Shown here: in pieces, positions 1-8,429 of the stretch
Layout: every line of letters starts with the position of its first letter
Position numbering within the stretch: the stretch's first letter is position 1
NCBI RefSeq assembly: GCF_003797765.1
Contig: NZ_RKMB01000020.1
Location: 46,101 to 110,100 of the forward strand
Direction of reading: 5' to 3'
From: Ramlibacter sp. WS9
Lineage (GTDB): Bacteria; Pseudomonadota; Gammaproteobacteria; Burkholderiales; Burkholderiaceae_C
DNA: 64,000 nucleotides
Made by a program: the position numbers and the translations under genes
The notes under the pieces: model-generated
What the model was told of the DNA's origin: nothing
The model's input: only the letters and a program-made list of their open reading frames with translations
The model's database searches: none

Positions 1-1
1 C

Positions 2-1042
2 GCCGTGGGCGAGGTCCTGTTCGGCAACTGCCTGATGGCAGGCCAGGGCCAGGCCCCGGCACGCCAGGCGGCATTCAAGGGCGGCCTGCCCACGAGCGCG
101 GGCGCCGTGACGCTGTCGAAGATGTGCGGCTCGGGCATGAAGGCCGCGATGTTCGCGCACGACATGCTGCTGGCCGGCACGCACGACGTGATGATCGCGG
201 GCGGCATGGAAAGCATGACCAACGCGCCGCACCTGCTGCTCAAGGGCCGCAGCGGCATCCGCATCGGCCACGACCGCATCTATGACCACATGATGCTGGA
301 CGGCCTGGAAGACGCTTACGAGCCGGGCCGCGCCATGGGCACCTTCGGCGAAGAGTGCGCCGCCAAGTACAACTTCACGCGCGAGGCGCAGGACGCATTC
401 GCCGTGGCCAGCGTGCAGCGCGCCAAGGCCGCGACGGAGAGCGGTGCGTTCGCCACCGAGATCACCCCGGTCACGGTGAAGGGCCGCGCCGGCGAGGTCG
501 TCATTTCCATCGACGAAGGCCCGGGCAAGGTCAAGCTGGACAAGATTGCCACGCTCAAGCCCGCGTTCAAGAAGGACGGCACCATCACCGCCGCTTCCAG
601 CTCCAGCATCAACGACGGCGCCGCCGCGCTGGTGATGATGAAGGAATCCACCGCGACGAAGTACGGCGCGAAACCCATCGCCCGCATCGTCGCCCACACC
701 ATGCACGCGCAAGAGCCGAACTGGTTCACCACCGCCCCAGTTGGCGCCGTCAACAAGCTGCTCGCCAAGACGGGCTGGAAAGTGAGCGACGTGGATCTGT
801 GGGAAGTGAACGAGGCCTTCGCCGTGGTGCCGATGGCGCTGATGGAAGAACTGAAGGTCGCGCACGACATCGTCAACGTCAACGGCGGCGCCTGCGCGCT
901 GGGCCACCCGATCGGCGCTTCGGGCGCCCGAATCATGGTGACGCTGATTCACGCCTTGAAGGCCCGCGGCAAGAAGCGCGGCATCGCCACGCTGTGCATC
1001 GGCGGCGGTGAGGGCACCGCCGTCGCGATCGAGCTGATCTAA
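2..1042 (+). CDS. Acetyl-CoA acetyltransferase (thiolase), 5' end outside window
   Basis: This enzyme catalyses thiolytic cleavage or Claisen condensation of acyl-CoA, as in beta-oxidation or acetoacetyl-CoA formation. The reading frame is already open at base 2, and the visible 346 codons compare with about 390 for the family, so roughly 45 N-terminal residues are missing. The nucleophilic cysteine lies in KMCGSG (about residue 41 of the visible part), followed by NEAFA, the His-bearing GGACALGHPIGASGAR and the second catalytic cysteine in CIGGGEGTA. The acyl-CoA dehydrogenase downstream on the same strand fits a fatty-acid or branched-chain amino-acid catabolic operon. The substrate range cannot be told from the sequence. 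Confidence 0.95.
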   Translation, partial: AVGEVLFGNCLMAGQGQAPARQAAFKGGLPTSAGAVTLSKMCGSGMKAAMFAHDMLLAGTHDVMIAGGMESMTNAPHLLLKGRSGIRIGHDRIYDHMMLDGLEDAYEPGRAMGTFGEECAAKYNFTREAQDAFAVASVQRAKAATESGAFATEITPVTVKGRAGEVVISIDEGPGKVKLDKIATLKPAFKKDGTITAASSSSINDGAAALVMMKESTATKYGAKPIARIVAHTMHAQEPNWFTTAPVGAVNKLLAKTGWKVSDVDLWEVNEAFAVVPMALMEELKVAHDIVNVNGGACALGHPIGASGARIMVTLIHALKARGKKRGIATLCIGGGEGTAVAIELI

Positions 1043-1053
1043 AGAAAGGAACT

Positions 1054-1132
1054 GTCATTGCGGGCTTGACCCGCAATCCATGCAGCGCTTGCTTGCACGC
1101 CTCCATGGATGCCGGATCGAGTCCGGCATGAC
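1054..1132. repeat. Imperfect palindrome, REP-like intergenic repeat
   Basis: Arms 1054-1082 and 1103-1132 are near reverse complements (GTCATTGCGGGCTTGACCCG against GTCATGCCGGACTCGATCCG), and each arm carries its own smaller palindrome. It fills the gap between the thiolase and the acyl-CoA dehydrogenase and ends 9 bases before the latter's start codon, where a ribosome binding site would normally sit. It resembles dispersed palindromes seen in many proteobacterial genomes. Confidence 0.6.
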
Positions 1133-1141
1133 AGGCACGAC

Positions 1142-2269
1142 ATGCTTTTGACCCAAGACCAGGAAATGGTGCGCGACGCAGTGCGCGCCTTCGCCCAGGA
1201 AGAGCTCTGGCCCAACGCCCCGCGCTGGGACAAGGAACATCAGTTCCCGCGCGAAGCGCATGCGGGCCTGGCAGCGCTGGGCGCGTACGGGATCTGCGTG
1301 CCCGAGGAGTTCGGGGGCGCCAACCTCGACTACGTGACGCTCGCCCTGGTGCTGGAAGAGATCGCGGCGGGCGACGGCGGCACCAGCACCGCCATCAGCG
1401 TCACCAACTGCCCGGTCAACGCCATCATGATGCGCTACGGCAATGCGGCACAGAAGAAGAAATGGCTGACGCGGCTGGCACAGGGCGAACTGCTCGGCGT
1501 GTTCTGCCTGACGGAGCCGCACGTGGGCAGCGATGCCTCGGCCTTGAAGACCACCGCGGTGAAAGACGGCGACGGCTACGTGATCAACGGCGTCAAGCAG
1601 TTCATCACCAGCGGCAAGAACGGACACCTCGCAGTGGTCATCGCGGTCACCGACAAGGGCGCGGGCAAGAAGGGCATGAGCGCCTTCCTGGTGCCGACCG
1701 ATACGCCTGGCTACGTGGTCGCGCGGCTGGAAGACAAGATCGGCCAGCATTCCAGCGACACCGCGCAGATCAACTTCGACAACTGCCGCATTCCGGCCGA
1801 GAACCTGATCGGGGCAGAGGGCGAGGGCTACAGGATCGCGCTGTCGGCGCTGGAAGGCGGGCGCATCGGCATTGCCGCGCAGAGCGTGGGCATGGCGCGC
1901 AGCGCTTTCGAAGTGGCGGTGGCGTATGCGAAGGAGCGCCAAAGCTTCGGCACGGCAATCATCAACCACCAGGCGGTGGGCTTTCGTCTGGCCGACTGCG
2001 CGACGCAGATCGAAGCCGCGCGCCAGTTGATCTGGCATGCCGCGAGCCTGCGCGATGCCGGGAGGCCGTGCCTGAAGGAAGCCGCGATGGCCAAGCTGTT
2101 CGCCAGCGAGATGGCCGAGCAGGTCTGCAGTGCCGCGATCCAGACCCTGGGCGGCTACGGCTATGTCAGCGATTTCCCGGTCGAGCGCATCTGGCGCGAC
2201 GTGCGTGTCTGCCAGATCTACGAGGGCACTTCGGACGTGCAGAAGATCATCATCCAGCGGGCGCTCTGA
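1142..2269 (+). CDS. Acyl-CoA dehydrogenase
   Basis: FAD-dependent alpha,beta-dehydrogenation of acyl-CoA thioesters, 375 residues, the usual length. Family signature 1 is seen as CLTEPHVGSDASA. Signature 2, near the C-terminus, begins QTLGGYGYVSDFPVERIWRD, and the IYEGTSD that follows holds the glutamate in the position of the catalytic base of medium-chain enzymes. I start at ATG 1142 (MLLTQDQ); an upstream in-frame ATG at 1109 lies inside the palindromic repeat and gives a non-family N-terminus. No clear Shine-Dalgarno precedes 1142. It follows the thiolase on the same strand, suggesting a shared catabolic operon. Chain length or branched-chain preference cannot be assigned. Confidence 0.93.
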   Translation: MLLTQDQEMVRDAVRAFAQEELWPNAPRWDKEHQFPREAHAGLAALGAYGICVPEEFGGANLDYVTLALVLEEIAAGDGGTSTAISVTNCPVNAIMMRYGNAAQKKKWLTRLAQGELLGVFCLTEPHVGSDASALKTTAVKDGDGYVINGVKQFITSGKNGHLAVVIAVTDKGAGKKGMSAFLVPTDTPGYVVARLEDKIGQHSSDTAQINFDNCRIPAENLIGAEGEGYRIALSALEGGRIGIAAQSVGMARSAFEVAVAYAKERQSFGTAIINHQAVGFRLADCATQIEAARQLIWHAASLRDAGRPCLKEAAMAKLFASEMAEQVCSAAIQTLGGYGYVSDFPVERIWRDVRVCQIYEGTSDVQKIIIQRAL

Positions 2270-2283
2270 GCATGCTGGCTCCG

Positions 2284-2580
2284 TCAGTTGCCCGGCCAGC
2301 GTGCCGGGTCTCGCCGATGGTGCAGGCAGGCCAACACGGAAACGCGCTGTCCGTTCAGCAATTCGAAATGCAGCGCGTAGGGAAAGCGTCGCAGCAAGAT
2401 TCGGCGAAACCGACCTCGCGCGGCGGGGAAAGCCTCGGGATTGCGTTCCAAATGCTCAGCGGCGGCAGCTATGACTCGCAGGAAATCGCCGCCCAGACCA
2501 TAAGACCGTTGTTCATACCAATCGAAAGCTTCGGCGATTTCGGCCTGGGCCGGGGCTTCAAACGAAACTTCCCAACTCAC
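2284..2580 (-). CDS. RelE/ParE-family toxin
   Basis: A 98-residue protein with the RelE/ParE profile: an N-terminal helix (EIAEAFDWYEQRS), a central FRVIAAAAEHLERNP-like helix, then basic strands (RFRRILLRRFPYALHFELL) and a short C-terminal HHRRDP tail. Members poison gyrase or cut mRNA on the ribosome; which applies here is unknown. Its start overlaps the end of the upstream antitoxin by 4 bases, so the two are probably translationally coupled. It converges on the acyl-CoA dehydrogenase. Confidence 0.82.
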   Translation of the reverse strand: MSWEVSFEAPAQAEIAEAFDWYEQRSYGLGGDFLRVIAAAAEHLERNPEAFPAARGRFRRILLRRFPYALHFELLNGQRVSVLACLHHRRDPARWPGN

Positions 2581-2792
2581 AGTCGGACGCCGAGCGACCG
2601 CGCGATTTGCGCCAGGCTCTTGCCTTGGCCAGGGTGTTCATCTCGCCACGCAGCGCGCCGCTCCAGCTCATCGAGGACTTCCACCTTGGGTTCAGCGTCC
2701 ACTTCCGACGCGAACTCGTCCCAAAGGTCTTCCACCAACAGAAGTCGCTCGAACTTGCCGAGATGCTCAACAGGCTGAAGAGTCGCTTTCAT
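2577..2792 (-). CDS. Antitoxin, addiction-module component family (TIGR02574-like)
   Basis: A 71-residue acidic protein. The segment ERLLLVEDLWDEF followed by ELERRAAWRDEHPGQG matches the compact layout of addiction-module antitoxins that pair with RelE/ParE toxins (ER-LLxxLWD, then a DELxRR-P helix). It lies immediately upstream of the toxin with a 4-base overlap, the normal antitoxin-first order. It would neutralise the toxin and probably repress the pair's own promoter. Codons look like those of neighbouring genes. Confidence 0.75.
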   Translation of the reverse strand: MKATLQPVEHLGKFERLLLVEDLWDEFASEVDAEPKVEVLDELERRAAWRDEHPGQGKSLAQIARSLGVRL

Positions 2793-2873
2793 CGCACAAA
2801 GTCTAGCAGGAACCGGTTTCGACGCACACTCCAGTCCCTGTGACTCAGGCTGAGGCGGCCTGGGGTGTTGGTG

Positions 2874-3359
2874 TCACTGTTGGTAGAAGTAGTAGCAACC
2901 CAGCATGGTGCCGAGTTCGGGCTTCTTCAGCGGCGCCATCAGCATGGCGGTGCGTTGTTTGGCAATCGGGTGTTCGCACGCCAGCATTCCGTCGCCCTTT
3001 TCGCACTTGCCCAATGGATGGCCGACGAGCTTTTCATAGGCCGGCTTCACGTCGTCCGACAGAGCCTTGACCGTCACTGCGAAGCCCAGGCCCATGCCGA
3101 CGCTTTGCGGCGTGATCTCGATCACGGGCTTGCCCAGCCAGGTCATGGGCTGGCGCGGCTTCCAGCTGGGGGAGCGGTCGTCCTGCACGAAGTTGGCCTT
3201 GATGACCTCGGCGAATTTCTCCGCGCGCGCCGGGTCGCTCTTCATGTCCAGCCACGACTCCTGGCACGAGGCCAGGCGAGACAAGGTGTCTTGCGGTTCG
3301 GCGGCATGAACCGCGGTACCGATCACAAGAAGGACGAAGGCAGCGGAATAGGTGTACAT
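2874..3359 (-). CDS. Small exported protein of unknown function
   Basis: 161 residues with a Sec signal peptide (hydrophobic run after MYTYSAAF, likely cleavage after AVHA). I chose ATG 3359 because AGGAG sits 7 bases upstream and the longer open frame has an arginine-rich, non-protein-like extension. The mature part has about four cysteines, which could form disulfides in the periplasm, and a C-terminal GTMLGCYYFYQQ. I do not recognise the family. It lies between the toxin-antitoxin pair and the hybrid kinase operon, all on the minus strand, but has its own ribosome binding site. Confidence 0.72.
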   Translation of the reverse strand: MYTYSAAFVLLVIGTAVHAAEPQDTLSRLASCQESWLDMKSDPARAEKFAEVIKANFVQDDRSPSWKPRQPMTWLGKPVIEITPQSVGMGLGFAVTVKALSDDVKPAYEKLVGHPLGKCEKGDGMLACEHPIAKQRTAMLMAPLKKPELGTMLGCYYFYQQ

Positions 3360-3460
3360 CGATGTGCTCCTGTTGGGGGATCGATGGAGGATGCCCTGCC
3401 CAGGTTTCAATCGGATTGACTGCGAGCCGAGGTCTTGTTTCGTTTGTTGCAGCGTCGTCG

Positions 3461-5419
3461 TTACTTCGGCTTCAGCAACGCCGCCACCCGGGCCAGCAGG
3501 TCGGACTTGGCGAAGGGTTTGTCGAGGCTGCCGCAGCCGGCGTCGGCCAGGAAGCGCTGCGCGCCAGCGCTCAGCGTGTCGCCCGTGACAAACAGCATGC
3601 GCTGGGCCAGTGCGGGCTGGCGTTCCGACACCTCGCGCCACAGCGCGGCGCCGTCCACGTCTGGCATGCGCAGGTCGCTGATGACGGCGTCGAAGCGCCC
3701 TTCGTCCAGCATCTTCAAAGCCACAGCGCCGCTCTCCGCAGTGATGACGTCGTAGCCCGCGCCTTCCAGCATGGCGCGCATCAGGTCGGCGATTTCGGGC
3801 TCGTCGTCAACCACCAGCAGGCGCTGCGCGGCCGGCGCCGGGGCTTCAACGCGCGGTGCCGCGCGCGGCACCGATGGCGGCGCCGGCTGCAGTGGCAGGC
3901 GCAGGCAAAAGCTGGCGCCGATGCGGCCATCGGTCGCAGCGCGGCGGTCTTCCAGCAGCAACTCACCGTCGTGGTCACGCGCCACGCTGCGCGACACGGG
4001 CAAGCCCAGGCCGGTGCCGGCGCCCTCACCCTTGGTGGTGAAGTAGGGGTCGAAGATTCGCTCGCGCATGTCGTCGGGTACGCCGGGGCCGTTGTCGGAC
4101 ACGCGCAGCCACAGCAGCGATGTGGCCTTGTCCACGCCCGTTTCGATGTGGAGTTCGCGCGGCGCGGGCACGCCTTGCAGCGCCTGCTGGGCGTTGACGA
4201 TCAGGTTCAGCACGACCTGGCCCAGGCGGTCAGCGTCGGCGCTGACTTCAGGCAGTTCCGGGGCCAGAGCCAGGCTCAGTTGCACGCCGCTGCTGCGCAG
4301 GCTGTACTGCAGCAAGTCCGCAGCGCCGCGCACCAGGTCGTTCAGCAGCACGGGTGCGCGTTCCGATGGGCGCTGCCGCGCCATGTTCAGGAAGGTGCGC
4401 ACGATGCGGCCGCAGCGCTCGGCTGCGTCGTGGATGCGGCGCACCTCGGCATGCAACGGCGTGCCTTCGGTGCGCTCTTCCAACAGGCTGGCTCGGCCCA
4501 TCACGATCGCCAGCGGGTTGTTCAGCTCGTGCGCCACACCGGCCAGCAGGCTGCCCATGGCGCTGAGCTTCTCGCTCTGGCGCAGGGCGTCGCGCTGGCG
4601 TTCGATGACCTCGGCGGCAAGCACCTTCTCCGACATGTCGTTGATGGACGCCGTGTAGTAAGGCTGGCCGCCCGTCTGCGTCTGCCACAGCACCATCTCG
4701 ATGGGAAACTCGGTGCCGTCGGCGCGCAGCGCGTGCAGTTGCAGGCGCTGGCCCATCAGGCGCGGTTCCTCGCCGCGTGCCATGCGGTCCAAGCCAGCCT
4801 GATGGCCTTGGCGGTGGCGGGGCGGGATGATCACCTCGGACACGGGCCGGCCCAGCGCCTGTGCCCGGCTGAGGCCGAACATGGCCTCGGCTGCGGGGTT
4901 GAACTCCACCACCAGCCCCGCAGCGTCGGTCGTGACGATGGCGGCCAGCGCGTTGTCGACAATGGCGGCCTTGAGTTGTTCGGCGCGCTGCAGCGCCTGT
5001 ACTTGGTCGAGCAGCATTTGTTCTTGCTGCTTCAGGTCGGTGAGGTCGCGAGCGTAGGCGATGACGAGTTCAACCTCGCCACCGCTGCCACGGTAGGGGC
5101 GCAGCGTCTCTTCGGTGAAGCAACGGCCGCGCGTCACGTAGTCGCTCCAGCCTTCCCAGGTGACGGTCTCGCCGGCAAACACGCGCTCGGCGACGGGGGC
5201 CCAGCTGGCCTGGATCTCCGGGCCGCGGACGTCCAACAAAGTGCGGCCCACCAGCTCTTCGGCCTTCAGGCCCAGAAATTCCAGTGCGGCGGCATTGGCG
5301 TAGTGGTAGCGGCCCGGCCGATCCAGGACGCCCACGCGGACGGGAACGCCGTCGAGCACGCGTGTGAGCAGGGGCAGGTCGGCGGCAAGCGCGTCGGACA
5401 GGAAGTTGGGTTCATGCAT
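3461..5419 (-). CDS. Soluble hybrid sensor histidine kinase (PAS-PAS-HisKA-HATPase-REC)
   Basis: 652 residues. Two PAS domains (about 20-130 and 145-270), the phosphoacceptor helix with GVAHELNNPL (His about 297), an HATPase_c domain with N-box QVVLNLIVNAQQAL and G-boxes (DNGPGVP, GAGTGLGLPV), and a C-terminal receiver domain (VVDDEPE, phosphoacceptor Asp in ISDLRMPD, KPF lysine). No membrane segment is seen, so it should sense a cytoplasmic cue. Its ATG overlaps the preceding kinase gene by 8 bases (ATGCATGA). The kinase core and receiver are close paralogues of that upstream gene, so this is a tandem duplication in which one copy lost, or the other gained, the membrane part. Confidence 0.92.
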   Translation of the reverse strand: MHEPNFLSDALAADLPLLTRVLDGVPVRVGVLDRPGRYHYANAAALEFLGLKAEELVGRTLLDVRGPEIQASWAPVAERVFAGETVTWEGWSDYVTRGRCFTEETLRPYRGSGGEVELVIAYARDLTDLKQQEQMLLDQVQALQRAEQLKAAIVDNALAAIVTTDAAGLVVEFNPAAEAMFGLSRAQALGRPVSEVIIPPRHRQGHQAGLDRMARGEEPRLMGQRLQLHALRADGTEFPIEMVLWQTQTGGQPYYTASINDMSEKVLAAEVIERQRDALRQSEKLSAMGSLLAGVAHELNNPLAIVMGRASLLEERTEGTPLHAEVRRIHDAAERCGRIVRTFLNMARQRPSERAPVLLNDLVRGAADLLQYSLRSSGVQLSLALAPELPEVSADADRLGQVVLNLIVNAQQALQGVPAPRELHIETGVDKATSLLWLRVSDNGPGVPDDMRERIFDPYFTTKGEGAGTGLGLPVSRSVARDHDGELLLEDRRAATDGRIGASFCLRLPLQPAPPSVPRAAPRVEAPAPAAQRLLVVDDEPEIADLMRAMLEGAGYDVITAESGAVALKMLDEGRFDAVISDLRMPDVDGAALWREVSERQPALAQRMLFVTGDTLSAGAQRFLADAGCGSLDKPFAKSDLLARVAALLKPK

Positions 5420-7262
5420 GGGCTGGCGGCACCTGGTTGACTTGCAGCAATTGCGCCAGCCTGGACAGCAGGTCGGTGCGTGAGAAGGGTTTGTCCAGGC
5501 GCGGGCAGCCGGTTTCGTCCAGGAACTGGCGCGCGCCGGGGCTCAAGGTGTCGCCGGTGACGAACAGCATGCGCGTGGCCAGGGCCGGGTGCTGCTCGCG
5601 CACGGCGCGCTGCAGCGCTGCGCCGTCCATGTCGGGCATGCGCAAGTCGCTGACGATGGCCTGGAAACTGGCGGTCGCCAGCATCTCCAGCGCCACTGCA
5701 CCGCTGTCGGCACTGGCTACCTCGTAGCCCGCGCCCTCGAGCATGTTGCGAATCAGATCGGCTATCTCGGGCTCGTCGTCGACCACCAGCACGCGGCCGA
5801 CGGCCTGCGACGAGGCTGGGCCCGGGTCGGCCTGCAGGGTCACATCCGGCGCTGCGGGCACTTGCAGCGGCAGACTCAGCTTGAAGCTGGCTCCGGCGCC
5901 GGACTGCCCCGCGCCAACCAAGGCCAGTTCGCCACCGTGATCGCGCACGATGCCGCGCGACACCGACAGCCCCAGCCCGGTGCCCATCCCGTCCCCCTTG
6001 GTCGTAAAGAAGGGATCGAAGATCTTGTCGCGCACAGCCTCGGGCACGCCGGGGCCGCTGTCAGTCAACTTCAGCCACACACCACCCGGCGCCTGGCCAC
6101 TGGTGATGGTGATGCGCCGCAAGCCGGCATGTGCCGCCAGCGCCTGTTGGGCGTTGACAAGCAGATTCAGCACCACCTGGCCGATTTGATCGCCGTCGGC
6201 ATTGACCTCAGGCAGGGTCTCGTCAAGCCGCAGTTCCAGATCGATGGCGTGGCTGCGCAGGGTGTAGCCCAGCATGTCCGCGGCTGCGCGCACCAGATCG
6301 TTCAGCTGCACGCTGCCGCGCTGTGCCGGCCGGCTGCGCGCCATGTTCAGGAACGTTCGCACGATGCGGCCGCAGCGCTCGGCCGCGTCACGGATGCGCG
6401 TGGCGTCGGCCTGCAGCGGCGTGCCTTCGGTCTTTTCTTCCAGCAGGCTGGCGCGGCCCATCACGATGGCAAGCGGGTTGTTCAGCTCGTGCGCCACACC
6501 GGCCAGCAGGCTGCCCATGGCGGTGAGCTTTTCGCTCTGGCGCAGGGCGTCGCGCTGGCGTTCGATGATTTCGGCAGCGGCGCGGACATCGGTGAGATCC
6601 GCGACGGACGCGGTGAAAAACACCGTGCCATCCACGCGGGTCATCCACATCACCACCTCGACCGGCAGTTCGCTCCCGTCGGCGCGCCGCACCGCCCGCG
6701 GCAGCCTGCGGCCCATCAGGCCGGCGCGGTCGCCGTCGCCCATCTGCCGCAAGCCCCAGGCAAAACGTTCCTGGAAGCGTTCAGGGATCAACAGTTCGAC
6801 CATGGTCTTGCCCAGGGCATGCTCTCGCGAATAGCCGGTCAAGGCTTCTGCGGCAGGGTTGAACTCCACAACTCTGCCGTTTTCGTCGGCCACCATCAAG
6901 GCGGCCTGGGCGTGGTCGACGATGGCCGACTTCAGCGCCTCGGCACGCTGTTCCCGCTGCGCGCTGATGCGCAATTGTGCGAAGGTGCTCATCACCAGCT
7001 GCACCCAGGCCGTCCGGGTCAAGGTCCACACGGCCAGCAAGCCGAGCGCAATCAGCCCGAACGGCAGCACCTGGGGCACCAGGGCCAGTAGCAGTTCGCC
7101 GCGTGGCGCTGCCGGCACCTGCCGCCACTGCGCCCAGGCCTGCCAGGCGGCCAGCAGCAGCACCAGGCAAAGTAACGGCAAGAAAGTCAACCGAAGCCAG
7201 CGGCGCCCTCGCCGCAGCAGCTCCTGCGCCGACGTCTGCATGTCGTTGCTCGCTTCGACCAT
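5412..7262 (-). CDS. Membrane hybrid sensor histidine kinase (2 TM-PAS-HisKA-HATPase-REC)
   Basis: Two transmembrane helices enclose a very short periplasmic loop near the N-terminus, followed by one PAS domain (about 110-235 in the longer numbering), GVAHELNNPL (His about 263), an HATPase_c domain (QVVLNLLVNAQQAL, DSGPGVP, GMGTGLGLSV) and a receiver domain (VVDDEPE, Asp in VSDLRMPD). I prefer ATG 7262; a TTG at 7277, two bases after the regulator's stop codon, would add five residues. It is the middle gene of a regulator-kinase-kinase operon. Its output is probably the upstream OmpR-type regulator, with the fused receiver domain modulating or relaying phosphate. Confidence 0.92.
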   Translation of the reverse strand: MVEASNDMQTSAQELLRRGRRWLRLTFLPLLCLVLLLAAWQAWAQWRQVPAAPRGELLLALVPQVLPFGLIALGLLAVWTLTRTAWVQLVMSTFAQLRISAQREQRAEALKSAIVDHAQAALMVADENGRVVEFNPAAEALTGYSREHALGKTMVELLIPERFQERFAWGLRQMGDGDRAGLMGRRLPRAVRRADGSELPVEVVMWMTRVDGTVFFTASVADLTDVRAAAEIIERQRDALRQSEKLTAMGSLLAGVAHELNNPLAIVMGRASLLEEKTEGTPLQADATRIRDAAERCGRIVRTFLNMARSRPAQRGSVQLNDLVRAAADMLGYTLRSHAIDLELRLDETLPEVNADGDQIGQVVLNLLVNAQQALAAHAGLRRITITSGQAPGGVWLKLTDSGPGVPEAVRDKIFDPFFTTKGDGMGTGLGLSVSRGIVRDHGGELALVGAGQSGAGASFKLSLPLQVPAAPDVTLQADPGPASSQAVGRVLVVDDEPEIADLIRNMLEGAGYEVASADSGAVALEMLATASFQAIVSDLRMPDMDGAALQRAVREQHPALATRMLFVTGDTLSPGARQFLDETGCPRLDKPFSRTDLLSRLAQLLQVNQVPPAHA

Positions 7263-7279
7263 CGGCAGCTTGCCCAAGC

Positions 7280-8143
7280 TCAGGCCCGAGGCACGAAGAC
7301 GTAGCCGACGTTGCGCACCGTCTTCAGCACTTCGGGCTTGTCGGGGTTGCTTTCGATCTTGCGGCGCAGGCGCATCATGCGCAGGTCGATGCTGCGGTCG
7401 AACACGTCCCAGCCGCGGTTGTGGGCCTGTTCCATGATCTGGTTGCGGTTCAACGGCCGGTTGGGGTGGCGGGCGAACAGTGCCAGCAGGTCGAATTCGG
7501 CGGCCGTGATCTCGATCTCGCTGCCGTCAGGGGCGTAGAGCTTGCGCTGGTCCACGTCGAGCAGGCGGTCGCCGAAGCGAACCTCGCGCCTGGCGTCCGC
7601 GGCTGGCTGCGCGGCCGTCGGGGTGGCCGTGGCATTCACGGGGAAGGCAGCCGGCACGGCGGGCGCCGCCTGGCTGCGCCGCAGCACCGCGCGCACGCGG
7701 GCCAGCAGTTCACGCAGTTCGAAAGGCTTGGGGAGGTAATCGTCGGCGCCCATCTCCAGGCCCACGATGCGGTCGATGGCTTCGCCGGCCGTGGTCAGCA
7801 TCACGATGGCCACCTCGGGATGGGCTTCGCGCAGCCATCGTGCAAGGGCCAGTCCATTTTCGCCGGGCATGTTCACGTCCAGCAGGGCCAGTTGCGGACG
7901 CGTCTGGGCCAGCAGCTCCCGGGCATGGGCCGCATGGTCAGCCGTCCGCACTGAAAAGCCGTGCCGGGTGAAGTACTCGGCCAGCAGGCCGCGGAGTTCG
8001 GGTTCGTCGTCCACCACCAGCAGGCTGGGGGCGTCGGTCGTCGGGGCCGCGGGCAAGGTGCTCATGCTCAATTCAGGGCGAGAGTGCGATGGGGCGATGG
8101 TAGCCGACGGCATGTCGACGCTTGCGATCGGTTCTTCTTGCAT
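7280..8143 (-). CDS. OmpR-family response regulator
   Basis: 287 residues: an N-terminal tail of about 40 residues, a receiver domain (VVDDEPE, phosphoacceptor in LLDVNMPGENG, KPF) and a C-terminal winged helix ending RKIESNPDKPEVLKTVRNVG, typical of OmpR/PhoB regulators. The start at 8143 is backed by GGAGA 8 bases upstream, although an internal ATG at 8065 would remove the low-complexity tail. It is the first gene of the operon with the two hybrid kinases and diverges from the RTX gene, whose promoter region it may control. Confidence 0.92.
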   Translation of the reverse strand: MQEEPIASVDMPSATIAPSHSRPELSMSTLPAAPTTDAPSLLVVDDEPELRGLLAEYFTRHGFSVRTADHAAHARELLAQTRPQLALLDVNMPGENGLALARWLREAHPEVAIVMLTTAGEAIDRIVGLEMGADDYLPKPFELRELLARVRAVLRRSQAAPAVPAAFPVNATATPTAAQPAADARREVRFGDRLLDVDQRKLYAPDGSEIEITAAEFDLLALFARHPNRPLNRNQIMEQAHNRGWDVFDRSIDLRMMRLRRKIESNPDKPEVLKTVRNVGYVFVPRA

Positions 8144-8201
8144 GGTTGTGTCTCCGGCACAAGGCAGTGAGGGGCTGCGATGCCTTCAGTGTGGGAAGCG
8201 C

Positions 8202-8348
8202 GTGTTTCAACGGCGCTTCAAAATGCCCGGCCGCCAGCCAGCTTCGTTTCGATTGTTTCAGCCCGGCCCAGCGACCGTGAACTATGGCGCGGAGCTTCGA
8301 GCCTCATGCAGAACCAATGAAACCCGGCGCGAAGCGGGGTTGAAACAC
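8202..8348. promoter_or_regulatory. Intergenic inverted 10-mers between response regulator and RTX gene
   Basis: The 286-base divergent gap 8144-8429 contains GTGTTTCAAC at 8202-8211 and its exact reverse complement GTTGAAACAC at 8339-8348. The first is embedded in a local palindrome (GAAGCG...CGCTTC), and a second small palindrome (AACCCG...CGGGGTT) abuts the other. Spaced operators for the adjacent regulator are one explanation. No convincing -35/-10 pair was picked out by eye. Confidence 0.3.
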
Positions 8349-8429
8349 GAGCCCCAGATGATTCATCCATCCCCAGCGGACACAGCACAAGGTTGTCTTG
8401 ATGCACCGGCGGGTCAAGGAGAAACCAAC

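Noticed and set aside
3362..5440. Plus-strand open frame of 692 codons across the hybrid kinase gene
   Set aside because: It is antisense to a gene with clear domains; its translation is rich in Gln, His and Arg with no motif, as expected for the opposite strand of high-GC genes.
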